From Vibrio ruber DSM 16370 (GTDB taxonomy: Bacteria; Pseudomonadota; Gammaproteobacteria; Enterobacterales; Vibrionaceae), in the NCBI RefSeq assembly GCF_900163965.1, contig NZ_FULE01000008.1:81640-145639 (forward strand): a stretch of DNA of 64,000 nt. The letters run 5' to 3'. The position numbers were made by a program, and so were the translations under genes. The notes beneath the pieces are model-generated. The model saw only the letters and a program-made list of their open reading frames with translations, made no database searches and was not told the DNA's origin. Shown one piece after another: positions 8,038 through 17,900 of the stretch; the first letter of the stretch is position 1, and every line of letters starts with the position of its first letter.

Positions 8038-10710
8038 TTAGCATTTAAAAGAGGCAAGTTGCTCATTAAATGGGATTGTTCGACGGTCTATATCAATCTT
8101 CATCCGATGCATCCAAAAAGAATCCATACGAAGCGCATCATTCGCATGAGCCAACTGAGTTCTGCAACTTTTAAAACCGGGGCCACTACCATATTCCAAA
8201 TGATCAGACCAGGTTAACGGGGTATGTTTTTGCTCCTCAATGGTTGGTGCCAGTTCCCATACCGAGTCATTCCCCGACATTTTATTTTCTAGTGATGCTC
8301 TGATTTTATCTCCGATTTTAAAGTGAGCTTCCCGGAATGGAATGTGATATTCCTTGACCAGATGTTCACATATATATGTGGCGCAAGTTACATGCTTAAT
8401 AGCAGATGACGTTGTATTCGTCGTATTTACTGTTAAAGAATCGATATGTTTTTGCATGACTCTAAGTGATTTTTTACATTGAAATATACTTTCGTGGAAA
8501 GGAATGATCGCTTCCGTACCAACTTCTACCGAGTTAGAAAAAGGGGTTTTCTGCATGGTGTTAAACATTTTTGCTTGATTCGATATGATCGATGCACAAT
8601 ATCCTTTTACCTTTTCCAACAAATATGGATTCTTTTTTTGGGGCATCATTGAAGAACTGCCACATAATGAATCTGGCAACTCAATGAAAGAGAATTCATT
8701 TGTTGCCCAAATATGGAAGTCAGTGGCAAGACGGCTGATGGTAACGGCAATCGTGCTCAGGGTATTTTGGATTCGCAGAGCAATATCGCGATTCGCGATG
8801 GCATCCAATGCATTTTGGGCAACAGATTGAAATCCTAACGCATGAGCGACTTCGGTCGGATTAATCGGGAGTGTTGTTCCTGCACTGGCACCACTTCCCA
8901 TCGGACACGTTAACAAATCCACAAAGTGATGTTTCAATTCAGCCATGTCGCGGGATAGAACCTGATCAAGTCCTAAGTAATAGAAGGCTAAATTGCTTGG
9001 TAATGCGGTTTGATACTGGCTGTAAATCGGGAAAACAGTGGATAAGTTTTCTTGCGCTTGACGCAGCAAAGTGGCACGAAGTAACCAGAGTGATTCAAAG
9101 ATTTCTATCGTTAACTGACGTGCAGTCAATTTAAACAATGTTGCATTAATATCATTACGGGAGCGACCGGTATGGATTTTGCCGGCAATATCAATCCCTA
9201 ATTTCTCAATTAAGTAATTTTCGTAGATCAGATATGTACCACGTGCAGAAACGAACGATTTCAGCTGCGCGAAATCATGTTTCTGTAAATCAGATATTTC
9301 AGCCAATATTTTCCGGGTTGCTTCATCGGATAAAAAACCCTGATTAAATAACATCATGACATGGGCTGAATCAATCCATGACAAATGCAGGTACTCTTCA
9401 GATAAATCATGTTGGGGGTAGCGTTGGGCAATCAGATGGTGTAGTTCTTCATCCAGTGCAGCGGCTAACCGACCGGTGTTTTTCAGTGTTGAATCCGTTG
9501 TTACTGAGTCATGACTAAAGACAATGTCAGCATTGTCTATCTCATTTTCAGCCTGATTGATCGCGGTTTGATTCTGAGTCGAAGTGGTAATAACAAAACC
9601 TAAACGGTCACTGAAATCATGGGCTAAAGAGATATATGAACCCAACGGTTTTGTGATGCGTATGGCACTGTCGGCTGGCTTCCTCAAGTCTGTGAAGTAA
9701 CCATTTTGGTTGGCAATGATAAACCGAATACAAGCGTGCAAATGATGCTGACTCTGTAGTTGAGTCGGCTTGCCTGTATATAAGCGCAGAGTTTGTAACA
9801 CCAGATCTAACCCTGTCGCCTGTTTAATCAGTTCCGGGATCATTCCCCCGGCCAATCTGGGATTAATTTCAATGAGGTAGGGGGTGTTATGCCGTACCCG
9901 GATTTCAGTGTGAGCTGGACCAAAGTGATAATCTATTGCGTTGAGAGCATTGATAACCAGTGCTTCGATTTTGGCACTAAGCTGAGGATCAATCTCAGCG
10001 GGGAACTCGTGACCAGATTCAATAAAGTAGGGCGGAGATGCAAGATGTTTTTGGGTGATCCCAATAACGTGAGTGGTACCATTGTGAGAAAATGTTTCTA
10101 CAGAAAATTCCTCGCCTGCAACATATTCCTGTACTAACACACTCTGCTTGGTTGTCGATAGAGGGTGACTGACCTGTTGCGCGAAAATCTTTTCAACGTG
10201 TGTCTGAAGTTCCGTTGAGTCATTACAGAGTTTGACGAGTGAACTGCCGGAACCTGATGTCGGCTTGGCAACAACCGGAAACTTAAAATGCCCCGAATGA
10301 CGATCGAAAGCTTGAAAATCACAAATTTCAACCGTATGTGGAATGGCCAGATCAGCCGTATTCAAGATATGACAAAGCTGAGCTTTATTTCTTGCATGGC
10401 TCACAGCCGTTGGTGTGTTTGCGGGCAGACCAAACGCCTTCGCAAGCTTAGCTGCGATCTCAATATAGTATTCAGAAGAAGAAAATATCCCCACTACATT
10501 TGAATACTGAGAGATCAGCTTGAACAAATTATCATCATCTTTCGTGTCACAAATAACGGGATGTATAAATAATTTGGTCAGAAAAGGATATTTTTCAGGC
10601 GTACTTGTCAGGAAAACAGGCACAAGCCCTTCTTTTATCGCTAAGTCTACAAATTGTTCGCCAGAGCCTGATGTGTTGCTCTCAATAAATATAATATATT
10701 CATTATTCAT
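8038..10710 (-). CDS. ATP-grasp ligase / argininosuccinate lyase fusion
   Basis: This is a fusion of about 890 residues. Residues 1 to about 380 form an ATP-grasp domain, with the nucleotide-binding loop VVAKPTSGSGSS (146-157), the adenine-contact segment VLVQEYVAGEEF and the metal-binding EINPRLAGG (281-289). Residues about 410-890 form an argininosuccinate-lyase/fumarase-type domain, with GKIHTGRSRND (510-520) and the catalytic loop GSSSMMPQKKNP (684-695). The start at 10710 has a GGAG site and overlaps the upstream gene by 8 bases; the longer open frame from 10797 would overlap by 95. In the pacidamycin diaminobutyrate pathway, as I recall, an argininosuccinate-lyase homologue releases fumarate from an aspartate adduct. 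The lyase half probably plays that role, and the ligase half may form an amide or amidino bond. Confidence 0.87.
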   Translation of the reverse strand: MNNEYIIFIESNTSGSGEQFVDLAIKEGLVPVFLTSTPEKYPFLTKLFIHPVICDTKDDDNLFKLISQYSNVVGIFSSSEYYIEIAAKLAKAFGLPANTPTAVSHARNKAQLCHILNTADLAIPHTVEICDFQAFDRHSGHFKFPVVAKPTSGSGSSLVKLCNDSTELQTHVEKIFAQQVSHPLSTTKQSVLVQEYVAGEEFSVETFSHNGTTHVIGITQKHLASPPYFIESGHEFPAEIDPQLSAKIEALVINALNAIDYHFGPAHTEIRVRHNTPYLIEINPRLAGGMIPELIKQATGLDLVLQTLRLYTGKPTQLQSQHHLHACIRFIIANQNGYFTDLRKPADSAIRITKPLGSYISLAHDFSDRLGFVITTSTQNQTAINQAENEIDNADIVFSHDSVTTDSTLKNTGRLAAALDEELHHLIAQRYPQHDLSEEYLHLSWIDSAHVMMLFNQGFLSDEATRKILAEISDLQKHDFAQLKSFVSARGTYLIYENYLIEKLGIDIAGKIHTGRSRNDINATLFKLTARQLTIEIFESLWLLRATLLRQAQENLSTVFPIYSQYQTALPSNLAFYYLGLDQVLSRDMAELKHHFVDLLTCPMGSGASAGTTLPINPTEVAHALGFQSVAQNALDAIANRDIALRIQNTLSTIAVTISRLATDFHIWATNEFSFIELPDSLCGSSSMMPQKKNPYLLEKVKGYCASIISNQAKMFNTMQKTPFSNSVEVGTEAIIPFHESIFQCKKSLRVMQKHIDSLTVNTTNTTSSAIKHVTCATYICEHLVKEYHIPFREAHFKIGDKIRASLENKMSGNDSVWELAPTIEEQKHTPLTWSDHLEYGSGPGFKSCRTQLAHANDALRMDSFWMHRMKIDIDRRTIPFNEQLASFKC

Positions 10711-11752
10711 GATAACTGAGCTCCAAAACTTCTTCATAAGTTCTGCGTCCCCAGTGAAACGCACACCATGTACCAACGGCATCACGAGGGTGATCAACTT
10801 GTTGCGGTTTTAAGGTTGTGGTCGGGCGATAGAAATCCTGCTGACTTCTCCATGCTTCGTTGTAGACCGTATCTTGATAGCGATACCCTTCATCAGGAGC
10901 GATAAAAACATATTGGTTCGCTGGATCGGATTTAGCTTTATAGGCTGCGACTTGATAAGCTGCACCACTTGTTGGACCACAGAATAAACACGCCTTTTCT
11001 AATAACTCGAGCGTATTGTGATACGCATCTGAGGCACAAACCCAATGGATTTCGTCATACAGTGAATGGGATACATTCTTGGGTAAGAGGGTATTGCCTA
11101 AGCCGCGTAATTGTCTGATGCCATTGGGTTGTCCGAAGAGAACACTATTAAACGTGTCCACTCCAATTAAAGGTATTCCGGGATGGTAGGTTCTCATACC
11201 ACGAATTGTGCCACCAGTGGAGCCACCTGAGCCGACGGAACCGACAAGAACTAAGTTTTTTCCCAGTTTTTCTACGATTAAACGCCCCAACGCTTCATAT
11301 GACTTACTATTGTCAGGGTTATCATACTGCCGCATCCAGAACGAATTCGGGTTATCTTGAAGGTACTGATGCAGGGCTTTTAATCTTAAATGTTGATAGG
11401 AACCCGGTATCGACGGATTCGTCACGATAACGATTTCTCCACCGAGTAATTTCAGCTTTCGGTACAGGTGTTCATCAATCGCAGGATCACCGAAAATAAC
11501 GAACTTTAAGCCAAGCTCGCGACAAACCATTGCAACACCTAAGGCGAATGTCCCAGAAGAGGTTGCAACAATGGTTGTATTACTTTTTATTTCTCCACGT
11601 TTAATACCTTGTTCAATGATATATCTTGCCGGAAGTATTTTCATGACAGAAAAAACACAAGCATATAAATTTTCTCTGACATGTACTAATTTTGGCATGC
11701 TAAACGCGATTGAGGACTTTTCAAAAATCTCTAATTGGGTAGAAACTTCCAT
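10703..11752 (-). CDS. PLP-dependent cysteine synthase-like enzyme (diamino acid synthase)
   Basis: This 349-residue fold-type II PLP enzyme is related to cysteine synthase and SbnA. The PLP-binding lysine is probably Lys38 in FSVMKILPARY, which corresponds to the SVKDRPA motif of SbnA. The substrate loop ATSSGTFALG and the phosphate-binding loop GSGGSTGGT are both present. Family members eliminate a beta leaving group (O-acetyl or O-phospho) and add a nucleophile. With the PduX-like kinase and the lyase fusion nearby, the likely reaction is replacement of phosphate on phospho-Ser or phospho-Thr by an amino-acid amine, giving a precursor of 2,3-diaminopropionate or 2,3-diaminobutyrate. It is first in the minus operon. 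The exact donor is unknown. Confidence 0.86.
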   Translation of the reverse strand: MEVSTQLEIFEKSSIAFSMPKLVHVRENLYACVFSVMKILPARYIIEQGIKRGEIKSNTTIVATSSGTFALGVAMVCRELGLKFVIFGDPAIDEHLYRKLKLLGGEIVIVTNPSIPGSYQHLRLKALHQYLQDNPNSFWMRQYDNPDNSKSYEALGRLIVEKLGKNLVLVGSVGSGGSTGGTIRGMRTYHPGIPLIGVDTFNSVLFGQPNGIRQLRGLGNTLLPKNVSHSLYDEIHWVCASDAYHNTLELLEKACLFCGPTSGAAYQVAAYKAKSDPANQYVFIAPDEGYRYQDTVYNEAWRSQQDFYRPTTTLKPQQVDHPRDAVGTWCAFHWGRRTYEEVLELSYHE

Positions 11753-12505
11753 GGTTTACGATCCATATAAATTTGTCTGTTAGAAATTGATAGTAAGAGA
11801 AGCTTATTTCACTGTGATAGGTTTAATCATATTTTCTCTGCAATAAGTTCTCACCAATAATTAATTCATTTATTTACATTTGATTACAAATTATTAATTT
11901 TTTAACTACATACCCATAACGCTAGTTTATACTTTGTCTGAAATATATATATAAATAATGTATCTTCAGATTGTAATGCTCAATAAATTCATGACAATAC
12001 GTAATAACTATTCACGTTAGCCCTATGTGGCATGTGTAATTAAATGCTTTTACAGTAGTTTTTGCCAAATTTTGTTGAAAACTATACAGAACAAAGAAGA
12101 CAATTCAAGTGAAATTTTAATCGATATTAATGTTATTAAGTAGTTCATAAAACTGATTTAATGATTTTTTATTGGTTAAATATTCTGTTTTATGTTGATT
12201 TTATAGTTTATATGGCTTTTTAATGAGATCAAGATCATACAAGACCAAAAAATTATTATTCTCGGTTGAATAGGTATTGGATGTGGAATAGCTTAAAGTA
12301 AGTAGTCAATTTTATTGAGTCAAATTTTATTTTGAAATGGCGTAATTTTTAGTCGTTCGTTGACGATAATTATAGAATTATTAATATTTGAATAAAATAA
12401 TGTGATTCTTTGTCAAATTTACACATAAATAAATGCTGCCGACCATATTGAATATGGTTGGTAAGTTTTTTGTGAAAAATAAACTCTGAAAATAAAGTGG
12501 GACTT
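11753..12505. promoter_or_regulatory. AT-rich divergent promoter region of the biosynthetic cluster
   Basis: This 753-base spacer between the two divergent biosynthetic operons has no credible gene on either strand. It is strongly AT-rich, with long A/T tracts throughout, as expected of H-NS-silenced horizontally acquired promoters. A short inverted repeat, ACCATATTGAATATGGT, lies near 12442-12458, about 50 bases before the aminomutase start, and could be an operator. No recognisable -10/-35 pair was assigned with certainty. Confidence 0.55.
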
Positions 12506-13807
12506 ATGCAATATAATTTTAGAAATGATTGCTTTTGGAATGCTATTCCTGCTTGGGAAAATATAGGGCGAGAAGCGTTTTTTGACTATAAATGGCAATT
12601 AAAAAACTCAATTCATTCGTTAGATAGAATTGTAAGTTTATTGTCGGATATTGTTGACCCGATATTTTTGGCTGATATCAGGAGCGGGCTTGAAAAAAGT
12701 GCAATGAATATTCGGATTACGCCTTATCTTTTCTCACAAATCGATTGGTCAGAGCCATATCATGATCCACTGCGAAAACAGTACCTTCCGCTGGAAAGTG
12801 AAATGAGAGCGCCTCATCCGTGGAGTGATGATGACAGTTTGGCAGAGAAACAGAATGGTAAAGGTTCTCTTATCGTTCACCGTTATCCTGACAAAGTGTT
12901 GTTCCTGCCGATTACGGTCTGTCCGGTTTATTGTATGTACTGTACGCGGAGTCGGCTTGTCGGTGGCTCAACAAAAACCAAAGAAAAGGATATGTATGGT
13001 CCAAAACCCAAAAACTGGACCGAAGCATTTCATTACCTGAGAGACAATGAAGACATAGAAGATGTGGTCATTTCGGGAGGGGATCTTTATCAGATATCAG
13101 CTAAGCATATCGAGTTAATCGGTAAATCATTATTAGATATCCCCAATATACGCAGAGTCAGATTTGCAACGAAGGGGTTAGCTGTTTTACCCATGAAAGT
13201 ATTGGGTGATCATGATTGGACGAATGCGATTTCTAATGTCGTTGAATATGGACGGGAAAAGGACAAACAGGTATTTCTTCATACTCATTTTAACCATCCC
13301 AAAGAAATTACAGAGTGGACTAGAGAGGCGTTATCACTTCTTTTCAAGAAAGGAATTATTGTTCGTAATCAGTCTGTTCTATTAGCGGGGGTGAATGATA
13401 CCCCGGAAATAATGAAGACGCTTATTAAGTATCTCTCATATATGGGGGTTCAGCCTTATTATATTTATCTCCATGACATGGTTCCGTATTCAGAACATTT
13501 GAGAACATCATTAAAAACAGCAGTTTATATCGAGAAATCCATTCGTGGAAGTACGGCTGGTTTTAATACCCCAACGATAGTTTGTGATCTGTTGATGGGA
13601 GGCGGGAAGCGTCAAATCTGTTCTTATGAATACTATGACGAATTATCCGGTATATCTTTATGGAAATCTCCAAACCTCGATCCGGATAAAATTTTCTTTC
13701 ATTGTGATCCTCTGGATGAACTCAGCAAAGAGGGTCGTGAAATATGGTGCGACAAAAAGAAATTAGACGCTCATAAAGACCTGTTAATTCAAAAAATCAA
13801 TCAATAG
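12506..13807 (+). CDS. Lysine 2,3-aminomutase family radical SAM enzyme
   Basis: This enzyme of about 433 residues uses a [4Fe-4S] cluster, SAM and PLP to move an amino group from the alpha to the beta carbon. The cluster ligands are Cys139, Cys143 and Cys146 in CPVYCMYC. The PLP lysine is Lys368 in MGGGKRQ. Two aspartates that bind the side-chain amine in clostridial lysine 2,3-aminomutase (Asp293 and Asp330) are conserved as Asp324 (YIYLHD) and Asp361 (IVCDLL). Glutamate aminomutases change both, so a basic substrate, lysine or arginine, is expected. ATG 12506 follows a GTGGGA site; an in-frame GTG nine bases upstream is less likely. It is first in the plus operon and presumably supplies a beta-amino acid to NRPS module 1. 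Confidence 0.9.
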   Translation: MQYNFRNDCFWNAIPAWENIGREAFFDYKWQLKNSIHSLDRIVSLLSDIVDPIFLADIRSGLEKSAMNIRITPYLFSQIDWSEPYHDPLRKQYLPLESEMRAPHPWSDDDSLAEKQNGKGSLIVHRYPDKVLFLPITVCPVYCMYCTRSRLVGGSTKTKEKDMYGPKPKNWTEAFHYLRDNEDIEDVVISGGDLYQISAKHIELIGKSLLDIPNIRRVRFATKGLAVLPMKVLGDHDWTNAISNVVEYGREKDKQVFLHTHFNHPKEITEWTREALSLLFKKGIIVRNQSVLLAGVNDTPEIMKTLIKYLSYMGVQPYYIYLHDMVPYSEHLRTSLKTAVYIEKSIRGSTAGFNTPTIVCDLLMGGGKRQICSYEYYDELSGISLWKSPNLDPDKIFFHCDPLDELSKEGREIWCDKKKLDAHKDLLIQKINQ

Positions 13808-13833
13808 TATTGGATCTTAGCGAGGAATAGATC

Positions 13834-14919
13834 GTGGAAAAAACGAATGAAAATAATAGCATGGTAAATTGCTTTAATGAATGGGATAAATTAGAAGAAG
13901 TTATTGTTGGTATTGCAGATGAATCAATGGTGCCGACATGGCATTCATATATGGGACCGGTATTACCAGAGAAACAGCATGACTTTTTTAAAAAAAATGC
14001 AGGTAAGCCGTTTAATCATGAATTAATTCGTAATGCTAATCATGAATTAGATATGTTTGCTCAGTTATTGGAATCACGAGGTATTGTTGTTCGCCGCCCG
14101 ACTAACTATGGTTTTGCAAAACCTTACGCAACACCGGACTGGAAAGAAGATAATAGCCTTTATGCCGCGATGCCGCGTGATTTATTGCTTGTGGTGGGTA
14201 ATGAAATTATTGAATGCCCTATGTCATGGCGCTCCCGGTATCATGAAGTGAACGCTTATCGCCCGCTGTTGAAAGAATATTTTGCCTCTGGATGTAAATG
14301 GTCAAGCGCCCCTAAACCACAGCTAACCGATGAACTTTACCAAGAGAATTTTGTACCGGGTAAAAAAGGTGAGCGTTTTAAATCTTGTCTTACTGAGTTT
14401 GAACCGACTTTTGATGCTGCTGATTTTGTTCGGTGTGGCAAAGATATTTTCGGTCAGTTAAGCCATGTCACGAATCAGAGCGGATTTGATTGGCTAGAGC
14501 GGCATTTGGGGGATGAGTACCGTCTTCATCAATTAGAGTTTGACGATCAACATGCTATGCATATTGATACGACATTTATGCCGCTTGCGCCCGGCAAATT
14601 ATTAGTTCATCCGGACAAAATCCGTACTTTACCGAAACAGTTTAAAGATTGGGATATTATTACCGCACCCACGCCATGTTTCCCTGATTCTTATCCACTC
14701 CATTTTTCGAGTAAATGGATCAGTATGAATATTTTTATGATTGATGAGAACATCGCAATTGTCGAGCAAGATGAGAAAAGTATTCAAGATACTTTAATGC
14801 AGCATGGCATTGATGTGATTACAACACCATTTAAAAACTTCAACGCACTTGGTGGTTCTTTCCACTGTGCCACATTAGATATTCGTCGGCGCGGAAAATT
14901 ACAATCATATTTCAACTAA
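13834..14919 (+). CDS. L-arginine:amine amidinotransferase (AGAT family)
   Basis: This 361-residue enzyme is of the glycine amidinotransferase type and transfers the amidino group of arginine to an amine through a covalent cysteine intermediate. The family hallmarks are clear: FDAADFVRCGKDIF, then MHIDTTFMPLAPGK with the active histidine, and LGGSFHCATLDIRRRG, where Cys345 is the nucleophile. The start is GTG at 13834 after a GAGGAA site; an ATG nine codons later is possible. It lies 26 bases after the aminomutase. Family members in natural-product pathways amidinate glycine (cylindrospermopsin) or lysine (phaseolotoxin). The acceptor here is inferred to be the terminal amine of beta-lysine, which would give beta-homoarginine. 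Confidence 0.92.
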   Translation: MEKTNENNSMVNCFNEWDKLEEVIVGIADESMVPTWHSYMGPVLPEKQHDFFKKNAGKPFNHELIRNANHELDMFAQLLESRGIVVRRPTNYGFAKPYATPDWKEDNSLYAAMPRDLLLVVGNEIIECPMSWRSRYHEVNAYRPLLKEYFASGCKWSSAPKPQLTDELYQENFVPGKKGERFKSCLTEFEPTFDAADFVRCGKDIFGQLSHVTNQSGFDWLERHLGDEYRLHQLEFDDQHAMHIDTTFMPLAPGKLLVHPDKIRTLPKQFKDWDIITAPTPCFPDSYPLHFSSKWISMNIFMIDENIAIVEQDEKSIQDTLMQHGIDVITTPFKNFNALGGSFHCATLDIRRRGKLQSYFN

Positions 14920-14940
14920 ATTAAATTTACGGGGTAAAGA

Positions 14941-17900
14941 ATGTTCACATTGACGCGGTCGCAAGAAAATATTTGGATTGATTGTAAGTTAGGTGATAAC
15001 AACACTAGCTATAATACATATTTTGTATTTGATATTGTTGGTAAGTTTAATAAGGATGCATTAAAAGAAGCATTCTCTTTATTTATCAACCGTTATGAAA
15101 CAACGCGATCTTATTTCTTAGAGACAGATGGCATTCCGTATCGTTATTTAGTCGATCATGTGTCAGTAGAATTCATTGAAAAGGATATTGTTTTCAATGA
15201 ACAACTTGAAAATATCAGTGAACTTTCAGATATCATCTATTGTCATTTTAATTTAGAAAAATTACCCCTGTTTAAAGCCGGATTTCTCACTATATCAGAG
15301 GAGAGAGCTTTATTTGTTGTTAACTTCCATCACATTGTTTCTGATGGATTATCCGGAAAAATTCTGATTGATTTTTTAAATAATGAATATAACCGTATCG
15401 TCAATGATACGGTTCCATTCAATGAAACAAATGATTCAATCGATCTGACTCAGGTCTTGGAGATCGAAAAGGATTTATTTACTCATGAAAAGAATGAGAC
15501 TGATAGCAACTACTGGTGTCATTTACTCCAAGATAAGGAACAGGCTCTTGAACTGCCATTCAGAAAGTATAAAGAGCAAGATGAAAAATTTAGTCGATAC
15601 CATTTCTTCCAGCTTGGTGGAGACTATGTTCAACAAATCAAAAATTATTGTATCAGCAATAGAACATCACCATTCATTGTGATGCTGACAGCATACTCGG
15701 CAACATTGTCGAGATTTTCTAATGCGAATCAATTTGCCATATTGCATCCGGTACAGGTTCGTCGTCCTCAGTATGCTAAATTACCGGGTTGTTTTGTGAA
15801 CAATATTCCTTTTTGGGTTGATTTAGCAGGAAATGATGATCTGGGTACATTGGTTAAGAAAAATACGCAACAAAGAATCAAATCCAAAAAACATCAGCTA
15901 TACACATATACTCAGATTCTAACTGATCTAAGAAATGCCGGTAACATAACTGACGGTAAAGTGATCAATGTCGGCATCAACGAAGTTGCAATCAGTCAAG
16001 TTAAACTGATGCTGGACGACTGTGAAGTACACAATATTACCCCAGAATTAAATGTGAGTGATCATGATCTCTATCTTGAATATGAATTATCAGATTCCGG
16101 GGTTGACTTAAGAATTAATTATAAAGAAAGAAAATTAAGTAGTGCCTTGATTAAAAGTTTTACATCATATTTCAATTATTATCTGGATGCATTGCTTGAA
16201 GGAAGCACCGAGAGCCTCATTCAATTAAATGAGCGTTACTATCAAAGCCATTTGTCAGATGCTTCGATCATCAGTGGTGAACGTCGTGATGATGATATTT
16301 CAGTCATCACGAATGCGATTGATGCCCATGCTGCTGCTTCGCCCGATAAAATCTCACTGATTACAGAGCGGCAACGCTTATCATATGCTGATTTGCAGCA
16401 AGAGATCTTAAAAAGAGCGACGGTTTTTCAGCAGTCAGATATTCAGCCAGAAACGGTTGTATCAGTGCTGGTTGCAGATCGGCTTGAGCATATCTTATGT
16501 ATGCTTGCCTGTTTTAAAATCGGGGCTGTGTACCTTCCTTTAAATACCAATCTCCCTTATAAAAAAATAACGGATATTCTCGATTCAAGCACAACTTTCA
16601 TCATTGCAGACCGACATTCATCTTCGCAAGAGCTGGAATCAAATGGTTATGATGTTATTTATGCTTCAGAGCACGTTGACAGCGTAGATACAGGCAGTTT
16701 TCAAACTTATCATCATCGACCAAACGATGGCGCAGCCATTATCTATACATCAGGCACAACCGGTAAACCCAAAGGCATTCAAATTAATCATCAAGGGTTG
16801 ATGAACTATGTGAATTCAGTCGGCAATCATTATCGTATTTCGAGTCATGATATTGGTTTGCAATTTGCCAGTATCGGCCCGGATACCATTCTGGAAGAAG
16901 TCCTTGTTCCGTTAAAATTTGGCGCAAGTTTGGTTATTTCTCCTGAAATTCATGACGCCTATCAATCACTCCTTTCATTAGTGGCCCGTGAGAAAATCAG
17001 TTATCTGACATTGCCCACCGGCTATTTCTCCAGCTTACTTGATTTTGTCATCGATTCTGATTGTCACCATGATTTAGCGACATGTCGTTTGATTAACGTC
17101 AGTGGTGAAAAACTCTTCTATCATGTGATCGAAAAATGGGAAAAATGCGGTTTGAATGATATTGAACTATTCAATATCTACGGCCCGAGTGAATCAACGA
17201 TTGCAGTTTGCTATCACAAAGTCGGGAAGCCAGAGGATTACGCTGAAAAAGATATTCCTATCGGGTTACCGATTGCAAATACTGAATTATATGTATTGGA
17301 TCAGAACCTGTTACCCGTTCCGCATGATGTTGAAGGTGAGCTTTATATCGGCGGCGATTATATCGCCGATGGTTATTTTAATGATGATCAGTTAACACGG
17401 CAGTCTTTTATCAATATCCCGTTGGGTCGACCTCAGTCACAGCGAGTCTACAAAACTGGTGATATCTGTATTTATTCACAAGACGGGCAGCTATACCATC
17501 GCCATCGTCAAGATAACCAGCTAAAAATCAGAGGCTATCGGGTTGAAACCAGTGAAATTGAAAATGTGTTATTGATGGTGCCAGCGATCGATACTGTTGC
17601 TGTTGTACCTCATGTTTCCAATCATCACGAAGTTCAGTTAGTTGCGTATATTGGTTCGCTGGATGATGCGATCGTGAGCCGGGCGAAACAAGTCATTGCG
17701 CAACATTTACCATCCTATATGATGCCTGCGCGATTCATTTGTCTGCCAGAATTACCCTTAACAGCATCAATGAAAGTTGATAAGCAGCAGTTATCACAAC
17801 TGGCGCTGCCTGCTCACTCGTCAGAGAAAGTGTTGCCTGAGAATCAATTGGAAGAAGAAATTCATCATATATGGTCTCAATTCATGCCACTGGCCGATTT

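Noticed and set aside
12442..12458. LuxR-type or Fur-type site near the aminomutase start
   Set aside because: The palindrome there does not fit either consensus; it is only reported as an unexplained inverted repeat.
16861..16900. Apparent loss of the alpha-amine-binding Asp235 in adenylation domain 1
   Set aside because: A first alignment was off by one residue; gapless alignment with A3 places Asp648 at position 235, so the residue is kept.
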